A stretch of DNA of 43,903 bases from Actinocrinis sp046724665 (GCA_046724665.1 JBKOWZ010000039.1:1-43903), one strand, 5' to 3'. Positions 34,111 to 42,329 are shown, counted from the stretch's first letter. Notes: generated by a model from the letters alone, not told the origin. Numbers and translations are program-made.

Positions 34111-34447
34111 GGAATTCCCAGCGTCGTCGGCGGCGCACCGTGCTACTTCAGGCAGTGCAATGTCAATGTCGGGTCGATGTCAGGGGATCGGCGGCGCCGT
34201 CGCCCCGACCGCGGCGCCCATCGTATTGGGTGCGCGCGCCCGCCGGGCTCCGACCCGGCCGACCGTCGCGGTTTCGGTACCGTTCGCCGGAGGTCCGCGA
34301 GGGTGGAAGGCTTGCCGCAGGACTTGTCGGGGGCTCCGAAGAGGAGTTGTCTTCAAGGAAAACCTGAACACTGCGTTACGCGCGGATCACGCTCACCGAT
34401 CGGCGCGGTAGCGCAACGGTCGAAGCGATCGCGCCGGGAGGATGAAG
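34111..34447. other. Divergent intergenic region pgsA / EF-G-like gene
   Basis: A 337-base gap without a convincing gene. On the minus strand an exact TTGACA (34161-34166) and TAGCAC (34140-34145), 15 bases apart, may serve pgsA, though the spacing is short. AATGTCAATGTC at 34159-34170 is a small direct repeat. GCCGGG/CCCGGC at 34242-34259 forms a six-base stem. No clear promoter for the EF-G-like gene was found. Confidence 0.4.
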
Positions 34448-36628
34448 ATGTCCGAGAAGAAGGATTCCAACCGCGGCGGCAGGGATGCGAAGGCGCCGGT
34501 GGCCGAGCGGCCGGAGGCCGTGCGCAACGTGGTCCTGGTCGGCCACACCGGCGCCGGGAAGACCACCCTGGTCGAGTCGCTGCTGGCGGCGACGGGCACG
34601 ATCACCCGGCCGGGCCGGGTGGAGGACGGCACCACGGTCGCCGACTCGGACGAGATCGAGCACCGGCTCGGCCGCTCGGTGAGCCTGGGGCTGGCGCCGG
34701 TGGAGTTCGGCGGGGTGAAGGTCAATCTGCTCGACGCCCCCGGCTACGCCGACTTCGTCGGCGACCTGCGCGCCGGGCTGCGGGCCGCGGACGCGGCGCT
34801 GTTCGTGGTGTCGGCGGCGGACGGGGTGGACGGGGCGACGCAGCTGCTGTGGGAGGAGTGCGCGGCGGTGGGGATGCCGCGCGCGGTGGTGGTGACCAAG
34901 CTGGACAGCCCGCGGGCGGACTTCGACGAGATCGTGGCGATCTGCCAGCGGGTCTTCGGGGACGGGGTGCTGCCGCTGTATCTGCCGCTGCTGGACGACC
35001 ACGAGCAGGTCGGCGGGGTGATCGGGCTGCTCTCGCAGCGCGTCTTCGACTACACCGGCGGGCGGCGCGTGGAGAGCGAGCCGGACCCGGAGCACGTGGA
35101 GCTGATCGAGGGCCCGCGCAATGCGCTGATCGAGGGAATCATCGCGGAGAGCGAAGACGAGACGCTGATGGACCGCTACCTCGGCGGCGAGTCGATCGAG
35201 GTGAAGGTACTCATCGACGACCTGGAGACGGCGGTGGCGCGCGGGCACTTCTACCCGGTGCTGCCGGTCGGCACGGTAGCGCGCGACGGCGACGACGAGC
35301 AGGCGGTACGCGTCGGCGCGATCGAACTGCTCGAACTGATGACGAAGGCGTTCCCGGCCCCCGGCGAGCACTCGATCCCGGCGGTGACGACGCCCTCCGG
35401 CGAGCCGAAGGCGCCGCTGACCTGCGACCCGGACGGACCGCTGGTCGCGGAGGTGGTCAAGACGACCTCGGACCCGTACGTCGGGCGGATCTCGCTTGTG
35501 CGGGTCTTCTCCGGGACGCTGCGCCCGGAGCAGCCGGTGCACGTCTCCGGGCACGGCCGGGCCGAGCGAGGGCACCCGGACCACGACGTGGACGAGAAGG
35601 TCGGCGCGCTGTCCAGCCCGCTGGGCAAGACGCAGCGCACGGTCCCCCTGGCGGTGGCCGGCGACATCGTCGCGGTGGCGAAGCTCGGGCACGCGGAGAC
35701 CGGCGACACGCTGTCCGCGAAGGACGACCCGGCGCTGATGGAGCCGTGGGTGATGCCCGACCCGCTGCTGCCGGTGGCGGTGCTGGCGAAGGCGAAGTCC
35801 GACGAGGACAAGCTCGGGCAGGCGCTCGGCCGGCTGGTCGCCGAGGACCCGACGCTGCGGCTGGAGATCAACCCGGAGACGCACCAGCTGGTGCTGTGGT
35901 GCATGGGCGAGGCGCACCGGGACGTGGTGCTCGACCGGCTGAGTAACCGGTACAGCGTGGCTGTGGAGACGGTGCCGTACCGCATCTCGCTGCGGGAGAC
36001 CTTCGCCAGCCGCGCGACCGGGCACGGAAGGCACGTCAAGCAGTCCGGCGGGCACGGCCAGTACGCGATCTGCGACATCGAGATCGAGCCGCTGCCGAAC
36101 GGCGGGGGCTTCGAGTTCGTGGACAAGGTGGTCGGCGGCGCGGTGCCGCGGCAGTTCATCCCGTCGGTGGAGAAGGGCGTGCGCAACCAGCTGGAGCGGG
36201 GCGTGTTCGCCGGATACCCACTGGTTGACGTGCGGGTGACGCTGTTCGACGGCAAGGCGCACTCGGTGGACTCCTCCGACATGGCGTTCCAGACGGCCGG
36301 CGCGCTGGCGCTCAAGGACGCGGCCGCGAAGATCCAGGGCACGCTGCTCGAGCCGGTGGACTCGGTGGTGATCTCGGTGGCGGACGAGTTCGTCGGCGCG
36401 GTGATGGGCGACCTGTCCGGGCGCCGCGGCCGGGTGCTGGGCACCGAGCCGGAGGGCAGCGGACGCACGCTGGTCCGCGCGGAGGTCCCGGAGACCGAGC
36501 TGTCCCGCTACCCCGTCGAGCTGCGCTCGCTCTCGCACGGCACGGGCGTGTTCACCCGGGACTACCTGCGGCACGAGGCGATGCCGCCGCAGCTGGCCAC
36601 CAAGATCGTCGCGGAGTCCGCCGCCTAG
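34448..36628 (+). CDS. EF-G-like GTPase (FusA2-type elongation factor G homologue)
   Basis: A 726-residue translational GTPase with the full EF-G domain order I-V. The P-loop is GHTGAGKTT (32-40) and the G4 motif TKLD (150-153). The G3 motif reads DAPGY (96-100) where canonical EF-G has DTPGH, so the catalytic histidine is missing; switch I lacks the RGITI element as well. Domain IV has the GGHGQYAICDIEIEP loop. Such EF-G2 paralogues in actinobacteria are reported to be poor GTPases with roles outside normal elongation. I chose the ATG at 34448 because GGGAGG is at ideal distance; the ATG at 34442 lies directly against it. It is the only long plus-strand gene in this part. Confidence 0.92.
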   Translation: MSEKKDSNRGGRDAKAPVAERPEAVRNVVLVGHTGAGKTTLVESLLAATGTITRPGRVEDGTTVADSDEIEHRLGRSVSLGLAPVEFGGVKVNLLDAPGYADFVGDLRAGLRAADAALFVVSAADGVDGATQLLWEECAAVGMPRAVVVTKLDSPRADFDEIVAICQRVFGDGVLPLYLPLLDDHEQVGGVIGLLSQRVFDYTGGRRVESEPDPEHVELIEGPRNALIEGIIAESEDETLMDRYLGGESIEVKVLIDDLETAVARGHFYPVLPVGTVARDGDDEQAVRVGAIELLELMTKAFPAPGEHSIPAVTTPSGEPKAPLTCDPDGPLVAEVVKTTSDPYVGRISLVRVFSGTLRPEQPVHVSGHGRAERGHPDHDVDEKVGALSSPLGKTQRTVPLAVAGDIVAVAKLGHAETGDTLSAKDDPALMEPWVMPDPLLPVAVLAKAKSDEDKLGQALGRLVAEDPTLRLEINPETHQLVLWCMGEAHRDVVLDRLSNRYSVAVETVPYRISLRETFASRATGHGRHVKQSGGHGQYAICDIEIEPLPNGGGFEFVDKVVGGAVPRQFIPSVEKGVRNQLERGVFAGYPLVDVRVTLFDGKAHSVDSSDMAFQTAGALALKDAAAKIQGTLLEPVDSVVISVADEFVGAVMGDLSGRRGRVLGTEPEGSGRTLVRAEVPETELSRYPVELRSLSHGTGVFTRDYLRHEAMPPQLATKIVAESAA

Positions 36629-36665
36629 CCGAGGGCCGGGCCGAGCAGCAAACGTCGGTAGCAGG

Positions 36666-36703
36666 AGTCACGTAGTCAGTAGTCAGTCACGCAGTCAGTA
36701 GTC
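36666..36703. repeat. Tandem 2 x 19-bp repeat at the end of the DUF4241-like gene
   Basis: Two copies of a 19-base unit, beginning AGTCACG and ending CAGTAGTC, stand at 36666-36684 and 36685-36703 and differ at one base. The second copy covers the stop codon of the minus-strand gene (36695-36697). Confidence 0.8.
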
Positions 36704-37126
36704 CGCAGCGATACACACGAGCCGACCGTCGGCGTCGTAGCCGGCCCGCACCTCGTGCACGCCCCGACCTGCCGGGAGGACCAGCAGCCCGGCGAAGTCC
36801 ACCGGCAGGCCGGGGCGCTCGTGCACGCGCTCGGCGAGCAGCTCGTACTCATCGACGGGCTCGTCGCCGAGCTCGGTGAACTGTTCGAGGGCTGACACGT
36901 CGAGCAGGCACACCAGGCCTGACGGCGTGTCGAAACCGGGTGCCGCACGAGCCCAGCGCACCGGCGAGGCGTCCTGCCGGAGCAGTAGCTCGAACCCACG
37001 CGGCCCGGCGGACACCGGATGGTCGCCCGGCGGCAGGTCGAGGCCGAGCGGTTTGGCGTCGCCGAACAGCGAGCCCGGATCGCCGACGATCAGGCGTCCG
37101 GTCGGCAGCGCGAGCGTGGCGTCCAT
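36695..37126 (-). CDS. DUF4241-like protein
   Basis: A 143-residue soluble protein. The opening (LPTGRLIVGDPGSLF, PPGDHPV) and the later YDADGRLVCIAADY resemble DUF4241-type proteins, which have no known function; the assignment rests on these few motifs. The ATG at 37126 has no ribosome binding site, but TAAGAT (37133-37138) ends six bases upstream, so the gene is probably leaderless. It lies between the EF-G-like gene (convergent) and the HIT gene and is not part of the conserved cluster known to me. Confidence 0.7.
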   Translation of the reverse strand: MDATLALPTGRLIVGDPGSLFGDAKPLGLDLPPGDHPVSAGPRGFELLLRQDASPVRWARAAPGFDTPSGLVCLLDVSALEQFTELGDEPVDEYELLAERVHERPGLPVDFAGLLVLPAGRGVHEVRAGYDADGRLVCIAADY

Positions 37127-37132
37127 GCGGCG

Positions 37133-37138
37133 ATCTTA
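37133..37138 (-). promoter_or_regulatory. -10 box of the DUF4241-like gene (leaderless)
   Basis: TAAGAT on the minus strand, close to TATAAT, ends six bases before the ATG at 37126. No -35 consensus is evident. Confidence 0.5.
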
Positions 37139-37170
37139 CGTACCGGGTCGCGTACCGAGCGGTGGCGGCC

Positions 37171-37764
37171 TTACCGCTCGGGATCCGCGGGCCAGTGCTC
37201 CGCGAGCAGCTCGCGCGTGTCGGCGAGCAGCTGCGGCAGGACCCTGGTATTGCCGATGACCGACATGAAGTTCGCGTCCCCGCCCCACCGTGGCACGATG
37301 TGCTGGTGCAGATGCGCGGCGATCCCGGCGCCGGCGACAGCGCCCTGATTCATGCCGAGATTGAACCCGTGCGGATTGGACGCGGCCCGCAGGGCGGCCA
37401 TCCCGCTCTTGGTGAGCGCGGCCAGCTCGGCGGTCTCCTCCGGCGTGAGGTCGGTGTAGTCCGCGACGTGCCGGTACGGGCAGATGAGCAGGTGGCCGGG
37501 GTTGTACGGGTACAGGTTGAGCACCGCGTAGACCAGCTTGCCGCGCTCGACGATCAGCCCCTCGGCGTCGCTGAGGTTGGGCACGCGGCAGAACGGACAG
37601 ACATCGCCGGCCTCAGTCGTCGCGGGCTTGTTCTCGCCCTTGATATAAGCCAGGCGGTGCGGCATCCACAGGCGCTCGACGGCGTCCGGAACCCCGGGCG
37701 CGTGCCCCTCGTCAACGGTCGGCCGCTGCTCCGTCTCCATCCGCACGTCCATAGCGGCCAGCAT
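37171..37764 (-). CDS. HIT family hydrolase/phosphorylase (diadenosine polyphosphate type)
   Basis: A 197-residue histidine-triad protein. The HIT motif HLHQHIVP is at 151-158 with the nucleophilic histidine H153 or H155, and a CPFC zinc knuckle is at 56-59. The mycobacterial gene at this place (Rv2613c, between thrS and pgsA) is an AP4A phosphorylase, a reasonable guess here. The start at 37764 is the first ATG; an ATG four codons later is also possible and neither has a strong ribosome site. Confidence 0.92.
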   Translation of the reverse strand: MLAAMDVRMETEQRPTVDEGHAPGVPDAVERLWMPHRLAYIKGENKPATTEAGDVCPFCRVPNLSDAEGLIVERGKLVYAVLNLYPYNPGHLLICPYRHVADYTDLTPEETAELAALTKSGMAALRAASNPHGFNLGMNQGAVAGAGIAAHLHQHIVPRWGGDANFMSVIGNTRVLPQLLADTRELLAEHWPADPER

Positions 37765-37830
37765 ATGTGCTGACCGCTGACCCCCGACAGCGTGCGTACC
37801 GGGACATGCGGTGAAGCGCGGACCGGTGCG

Positions 37831-38226
37831 TTAAGCGATGAAGCTGACAGCGCACATGATGCCGCTCGCCCGCGCCAGCTTCCCGTCGGCCGTCACCAAC
37901 TGGCACCCATACCTCTCGGCTGCGGCGACATAGGCGGCGTCATACGTCGTCAGATTTCCGCGCAGCGACCATATCCGCTCCACGAGAACCCTGGTGGGCG
38001 GAACTTCTGGATCAATCTCGCCGACCGCTTCGGCCGCGTCGTCCGCCTGGCCGGTGCCGATCTTCCCGCTCAGCAGCAGCCCGCGAATCACGGACAGCAC
38101 CTCGACGGTCCAATGCTCCGGCATGACCCAGCGGTTGTCATCGGTGAGCGCATCCCGCGCGGCGTCGCCGATCCGCTCCTCGTTCAGGAGCGCCAGGGCG
38201 ACTACAGATGCGTCAACGACGATCAA
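37831..38226 (-). CDS. VapC-type PIN-domain toxin (second pair)
   Basis: A 131-residue PIN-domain ribonuclease with all four acids: D5 (VVDAS), E42 (TVEVLSVIRG), D96 (YDAAYVAAAE) and D114 (TADGK). The start is the TTG at 38226, overlapping the antitoxin stop in TTGA; it gives the family N-terminus MIVVDAS and no better start exists. The rare TTG may keep toxin synthesis below that of the antitoxin. It is related in layout, though not closely in sequence, to the first pair. Confidence 0.9.
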   Translation of the reverse strand: MIVVDASVVALALLNEERIGDAARDALTDDNRWVMPEHWTVEVLSVIRGLLLSGKIGTGQADDAAEAVGEIDPEVPPTRVLVERIWSLRGNLTTYDAAYVAAAERYGCQLVTADGKLARASGIMCAVSFIA

Positions 38227-38492
38227 CGCCGCTCCTCGTCGGGTACGCCGAGCGCGGCATCCCGGGCTTCGCGCTCCGCACGCAGCGTTCCGACCACGTC
38301 CTCCGAAGACGCACTCGTACCGGTTCGGCGATGCGAGAACCGGTCGATCACCGCCACGTTATCGAGCCTGCGTGCCTCGTCGTTGATCACGTCGTGCAGG
38401 TATGACTGGAGCGACTGGCCGCGTCTCTTGGCGGCGGCGGCAAGCTTGTCTCGGACCCGTTCGTCCACGTCCCGGATCTGTAGGGCGATCAT
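38223..38492 (-). CDS. VapB-like ribbon-helix-helix antitoxin (second pair)
   Basis: An 89-residue antitoxin. The ribbon-helix-helix domain is at the N-terminus (MIALQIRDVDERVRDKLAAAAKRRGQSLQSYLHDVI), and the remainder is charged. The ATG at 38492 has no ribosome binding site and lies seven bases after a -10 box within an inverted repeat, so the message is probably leaderless and autorepressed. It stands between the HIT gene and thrS, which are neighbours in mycobacteria. Confidence 0.88.
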   Translation of the reverse strand: MIALQIRDVDERVRDKLAAAAKRRGQSLQSYLHDVINDEARRLDNVAVIDRFSHRRTGTSASSEDVVGTLRAEREARDAALGVPDEERR

Positions 38493-38511
38493 GCATGCAA
38501 TTTTACATGCA
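38492..38511 (-). promoter_or_regulatory. Leaderless promoter and operator of vapBC pair 2
   Basis: TGCATG (38492-38497) and CATGCA (38506-38511) form a perfect inverted repeat with an eight-base spacer. The -10 box TAAAAT (38500-38505, minus strand) lies in the spacer and ends seven bases before the ATG. The layout matches that of vapBC pair 1 with different half-sites. Confidence 0.6.
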
Positions 38512-38516
38512 CTCGG

Positions 38517-38576
38517 CGCCGACCCGGTGCACCTGTCTGGGTGATTTCCACACCCGTCGGGTGCAGCGGGCCGGCG
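38517..38576 (-). terminator. Terminator hairpin downstream of thrS
   Basis: Arms at 38517-38533 and 38560-38576 pair at 15 of 17 positions. An inner GGGTG/CACCC stem (38539-38543 with 38551-38555) folds within the loop. It lies just past the thrS stop (38592) and ends before the vapBC promoter. Confidence 0.65.
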
Positions 38577-38591
38577 CGTTGCAGCTGCCGG

Positions 38592-40595
38592 TCAGCTTCG
38601 GTTTCGGACGGCGGCGATGATCTCGGCCACCGCCTCGTCGATCGGTACGCCGTTCTTCTGCTCGCCGTTGCGGTAGCGGAAGGAGACGGCGCCCTGGGCG
38701 GCGTCCTCGTCGCCGGCCAGCAGCATGAACGGGACCTTCGCCTTCTGCGCGTTGCGGATCTTCTTCTGCATGCGGTCGTCCGACGCGTCCACCTCGACGC
38801 GGATGCCGTGGGCGCGCAGCTTGGTGGCGACCTCGTCGAGGTAGGGCACGTGCGCGTCGGTGATCGGGATGCCGGTTACCTGCACCGGGGCCAGCCAGGC
38901 GGGGAACGCTCCGGCGTAGTGCTCCAGCAGGATCGCGAAGAAGCGCTCGATCGAGCCGAACAGCGCGCGGTGGATCATCACCGGCTGGTGGCGCGCGCCG
39001 TCCTGGCCGGTGTACTGGAGGCCGAAGCGCTCCGGCTGGTTGAAGTCCACCTGGATCGTGGACAGCTGCCAGGTGCGGCCGATGGCGTCGCGGGCCTGGA
39101 CCGAGATCTTCGGGCCGTAGAAGGCCGCGCCGCCCGGGTCGTCCACCAGCTCGAGCTCCTGCTTGAGCGCGGCCTGGCGCAGCGCCTCGGTGGCCTCGGC
39201 CCAGGACTCGTCGGTGCCGATCGACTTCTCCGGGTCGCGGGTGGACAGCTCGAGGTAGAAGTCGTTCAGGCCGTAGTCGCGCAGCAGGTTCAGCACGAAG
39301 GTCAGCAGGCTGTCCAGCTCGCCGGGCATCTGCTCTTCGGTGCAGTAGATGTGCGCGTCGTCCTGGGTGAAGCCGCGGGCGCGGGTCAGGCCGTGCACCA
39401 CGCCCGACTTCTCGTACCGGTACACGGTCCCGAACTCGAACAGCCGCAGCGGCAGCTCGCGGTAGGAGCGGCCGCGCGCGTCGAAGATCAGGTTGTGCAT
39501 CGGGCAGTTCATGGGCTTCATGTAGTACTTGACGCCCTCGTCCAGCTCCATCGGCGGGTACATGCCGTCCGCGTACCAGTCGAGGTGGCCGGAGATCTCG
39601 TACAGGGTGCCCTTGGTGGTGTGCGGGGTGTAGACGAACTCGTACCCGGCTTCCTCGTGCCGCCTGCGCGAGTACTCCTCCATCGCGTTGCGCACGACGC
39701 CGCCCTTGGGGTGGAAGACGGCGAGGCCGGAGCCGATCTGGTCCGGGATGGAGAACAGGTCGAGCTCGGTGCCCAGCTTGCGGTGGTCGCGCTTCTCCGC
39801 CTCCTCCAGGAAGGCCAGGTGCGCCTTGAGCGCGTCCTTCGACTCCCAGGCGGTGCCGTAGATCCGCTGCAACTGCGGGTTCTTCTCGCTGCCGCGCCAG
39901 TAGGCGGCGGCCGAGCGCATCAGCTTGAACGCCGGGATGTTGCGGGTGGTCGGCAGGTGCGGACCGCGGCACAGGTCCTTCCAGCACAGCTCGCCGGTCT
40001 TCGGGTCGAGGTTGTCGTAGATGGTCAGCTCGCCCGCACCGACCTCGGCCGACGCGCCGTCGGCCGCGCCGGCCGCCGATCCCTTCAGCCCGATCAGCTC
40101 GAGTTTGAACGGCTCGGCGGCCAGTTCGGCACGCGCGTCGTCGTCCGAGACCGGCCGGCGGGAGAAGCGCTGGCCCTGCTTGACGATCGCCTGCATGCGC
40201 TGCTCGACGACCTTGAGGTCGTCCGGGGTGAACGGCCGCTCGACCTGGAAGTCGTAGTAGAAGCCGTCCTTGATCGGCGGGCCGATGCCGAGCTTCGCCT
40301 CGGGGAAGACCTCCTGCACCGCCTGCGCCATCACGTGCGCGGTCGAGTGCCGCAGGATCGCGCGGCCGTCCTCGGAGTCGATCGCCACCGGCTCGACGAC
40401 GTCGCCGTCGGCGAGCGGCCTGGCCAGATCGACGAGGGCGCCGGCGGCGGCGCCCGCGGGGTAGAGCCGCGCGGCGATGTTGGAGCGGTCGCCGGAGAAC
40501 TCCGCGGCGAACAGGTCGCCGACGGTCGTGCCCGTGGTGACCGTCCGCTCGGCCCGTTCGGCTTGGCGGTCGATGGTCACCCGGATCTCGGACAC
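38592..40595 (-). CDS. thrS: Threonyl-tRNA synthetase
   Basis: A 667-residue class II synthetase. The N-terminal TGS domain (about 1-65) is followed by the editing domain with HSTAHVMAQAVQEVFP, the catalytic core with the zinc-site cysteine in KPMNCPMHNLIF, motif 2 (GTVYRYEKSGVVHGLTRARGFTQDDAHIYC), motif 3 near GSIERFFAILLEHY, and the anticodon-binding domain at the C-terminus. It charges tRNA-Thr and clears mischarged Ser-tRNA. The GTG at 40595 has AGGAGAA upstream; the frame extends far 5' but without a site. The leader contains a large stem-loop. Confidence 0.97.
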   Translation of the reverse strand: MSEIRVTIDRQAERAERTVTTGTTVGDLFAAEFSGDRSNIAARLYPAGAAAGALVDLARPLADGDVVEPVAIDSEDGRAILRHSTAHVMAQAVQEVFPEAKLGIGPPIKDGFYYDFQVERPFTPDDLKVVEQRMQAIVKQGQRFSRRPVSDDDARAELAAEPFKLELIGLKGSAAGAADGASAEVGAGELTIYDNLDPKTGELCWKDLCRGPHLPTTRNIPAFKLMRSAAAYWRGSEKNPQLQRIYGTAWESKDALKAHLAFLEEAEKRDHRKLGTELDLFSIPDQIGSGLAVFHPKGGVVRNAMEEYSRRRHEEAGYEFVYTPHTTKGTLYEISGHLDWYADGMYPPMELDEGVKYYMKPMNCPMHNLIFDARGRSYRELPLRLFEFGTVYRYEKSGVVHGLTRARGFTQDDAHIYCTEEQMPGELDSLLTFVLNLLRDYGLNDFYLELSTRDPEKSIGTDESWAEATEALRQAALKQELELVDDPGGAAFYGPKISVQARDAIGRTWQLSTIQVDFNQPERFGLQYTGQDGARHQPVMIHRALFGSIERFFAILLEHYAGAFPAWLAPVQVTGIPITDAHVPYLDEVATKLRAHGIRVEVDASDDRMQKKIRNAQKAKVPFMLLAGDEDAAQGAVSFRYRNGEQKNGVPIDEAVAEIIAAVRNRS

Positions 40596-40682
40596 CGTGG
40601 TTCTCCTGTTCGCGACTTTGATGCGACATTGATGACGTGGGGGCGGAACATACCGCCGGCTCGATGGTACCGACCTGAGCGG

Positions 40683-40731
40683 GTGGCTCCGCCGCAATAT
40701 CCCCTCGGGGCGGCGGTCACCCTCGAGCCAC
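40683..40731 (-). other. Structured leader element upstream of thrS
   Basis: GTGGCTC (40683-40689) pairs with GAGCCAC (40725-40731), CGCCGC (40690-40695) with GCGGCG (40710-40715), and CCCC (40701-40704) with GGGG (40707-40710, sharing a base). Together they form a long three-part hairpin about 90 bases before thrS. It does not match a T-box by eye. It may control thrS, or end antisense transcription from the divergent gene. Confidence 0.45.
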
Positions 40732-40763
40732 CGATCGGTCATCTTTCGTTCACCGGGTGGGAA

Positions 40764-40769
40764 TAGGTT
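40764..40769 (+). promoter_or_regulatory. -10 box of the 472-aa membrane protein gene (leaderless)
   Basis: TAGGTT ends six bases before the GTG at 40776, and there is no ribosome binding site. No good -35 is seen. Confidence 0.4.
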
Positions 40770-40775
40770 CGCAGC

Positions 40776-42194
40776 GTGAGCGTGACAGTGGGGGTACGTC
40801 CGAGCACGGCAGCGACGGGCAGCAGCGGGGAGGGCGGGGGCGGCGGCCCCTCTGACGCGCGGCGCAGCACTCCGATCCGCCTGGCGTCGTGGACCGCGGC
40901 GGTCGCGGTTTCCGTCGCGGCGCTGCTCGGGGTGACGGTCGCGGCTTTCACGGTGGCGAACAACGGCACGTCCAGCGTCGCGCAGCGCGCGGCCGTCGCG
41001 TCGGACTCCGCCGACCTGTACTTCAGTCTCTCCGACCTGGACGCCGAGGCGGCGCGCCTGGTGCTGCTGGGCAACGGGGCCAACCCGGCGACCGGTGTGC
41101 TCGGCCTGGCCGGCGACCAGATCGCGACGCTGGCCGCGTACAACGAGCGCACTGCTCAGGCCGACGCGGACCTGCGCCGGCTGGCGGCCTCCGCCGGGAG
41201 CGCGGACGAGGCCACGATCGCCGCGCTGACCAGCGGGGTGACGGGATATCACCAGATCGCCGACGCCGCCATCGCGCTGGACGAGACCGCGCCGAGCACG
41301 TTGGCCGACACGATGGGTGCGTCAGCGGGCAAGCCGGCCGCGGCGGCGATCGGCTACTACGCGCGGGCCACGACGCTGATGCAGAGCCAGTTGCTGCCTA
41401 AGGCGAAGGCGCTGCGTGACGACAAGGCGAGGGAACTGTCGGACGCCGCGTCCTCGGCGCATCTGGCCGGAATCGTCGGTGCGAGCACGGCCGGCGCCTT
41501 CGGCCTGCTGGCGGTACTGCTGGCCGTGCGCACGCACCGCAGGCTGGGACAGTGGTTCCGGCGCTCGGTCAACCTCGGCGTCCTGGCGGCGGCGCTGATC
41601 TCGCTCGCGCTGACGTTGGGCAGCGTCGTCGCACTGGCCGCGACGGCGAACGACGCCTCGAACGCGGGCGCGCGGTTCACCGACTACCTCGCGATCACAC
41701 GCACGCGCGCTGCGAGTTACGACGTGGACGGCGCGGTAACGCGCTATCTGCTGATGCCAGACACGACGCAGGCGCAGGTGCAGGCCGCCGAGCGGGCCGC
41801 AGCCAGTGAGTTGCGCAACCTCGGCGCGGCGGGCGCCACGCCGAGCGCGCGGTGGAAGACCATCGCGGACGCCGACAAGGGTGACATCGCTGCGATCATC
41901 AAGAAGATCAACGGCATTCCGGCGGGCAGCACGGACGTCGACGACCTGGCGAAGCTGGCCGACGCGCTGGCCACGGACACCGGCACCGCGCGCGGCGACG
42001 AGGCCTTCGACTTCTACTACTACGACTCCGCGCTGCTCACGCTCTCGAACGACCGGCTGGCCGCGTTCGACGCCTCGATGTCGGCGGCCCGTTCCGACCT
42101 GTCCGGCTGGTCCTGGCTGCCGTGGGCGCTCGCCGCGGCGGCGCTGGCCGGGCTCGGGCTCGGCGTACGGCCGCGGTTCGCCGAATACCGCTGA
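40776..42194 (+). CDS. Four-helix membrane protein with two extracytoplasmic helical domains
   Basis: A 472-residue membrane protein of unknown function. A glycine-rich N-terminus precedes helix 1 (about 36-60). An extracytoplasmic helical domain (about 62-228) with regularly spaced alanine and leucine is followed by helices 2 (about 230-252) and 3 (about 265-290), a second extracytoplasmic helical domain (about 291-445), and helix 4 (about 447-466). The two outer domains look like an internal duplication and resemble the four-helix-bundle sensing domains of chemoreceptors and histidine kinases, yet no cytoplasmic signalling domain is present. The GTG at 40776 is probably leaderless. It is divergent from thrS and precedes the slipin gene by 135 bases. 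Confidence 0.8.
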   Translation: MSVTVGVRPSTAATGSSGEGGGGGPSDARRSTPIRLASWTAAVAVSVAALLGVTVAAFTVANNGTSSVAQRAAVASDSADLYFSLSDLDAEAARLVLLGNGANPATGVLGLAGDQIATLAAYNERTAQADADLRRLAASAGSADEATIAALTSGVTGYHQIADAAIALDETAPSTLADTMGASAGKPAAAAIGYYARATTLMQSQLLPKAKALRDDKARELSDAASSAHLAGIVGASTAGAFGLLAVLLAVRTHRRLGQWFRRSVNLGVLAAALISLALTLGSVVALAATANDASNAGARFTDYLAITRTRAASYDVDGAVTRYLLMPDTTQAQVQAAERAAASELRNLGAAGATPSARWKTIADADKGDIAAIIKKINGIPAGSTDVDDLAKLADALATDTGTARGDEAFDFYYYDSALLTLSNDRLAAFDASMSAARSDLSGWSWLPWALAAAALAGLGLGVRPRFAEYR

Positions 42195-42329
42195 TCACCG
42201 AGCCGCCGAGGCACTTGTCCACAGGCCGCTCAAGCCGTGTACGTGGGCGGATACGCAGGTCTACGATGGTCGTGAGGCCATGGCCTTGAGGGCCGGCGGC
42301 TTGACCATCCTGGATCGAGGTGGCGCACG

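Noticed and set aside
34376..36574. 732-codon minus-strand frame opposite the EF-G-like gene
   Set aside because: Histidine/arginine-rich shadow with no motif and no ribosome site.
38541..40766. 741-codon plus-strand frame opposite thrS
   Set aside because: Shadow frame. ThrRS on the minus strand explains the sequence.
40596..40775. T-box riboswitch in the thrS leader
   Set aside because: The conserved T-box antiterminator sequence and a threonine specifier loop are not visible; only generic stems are.
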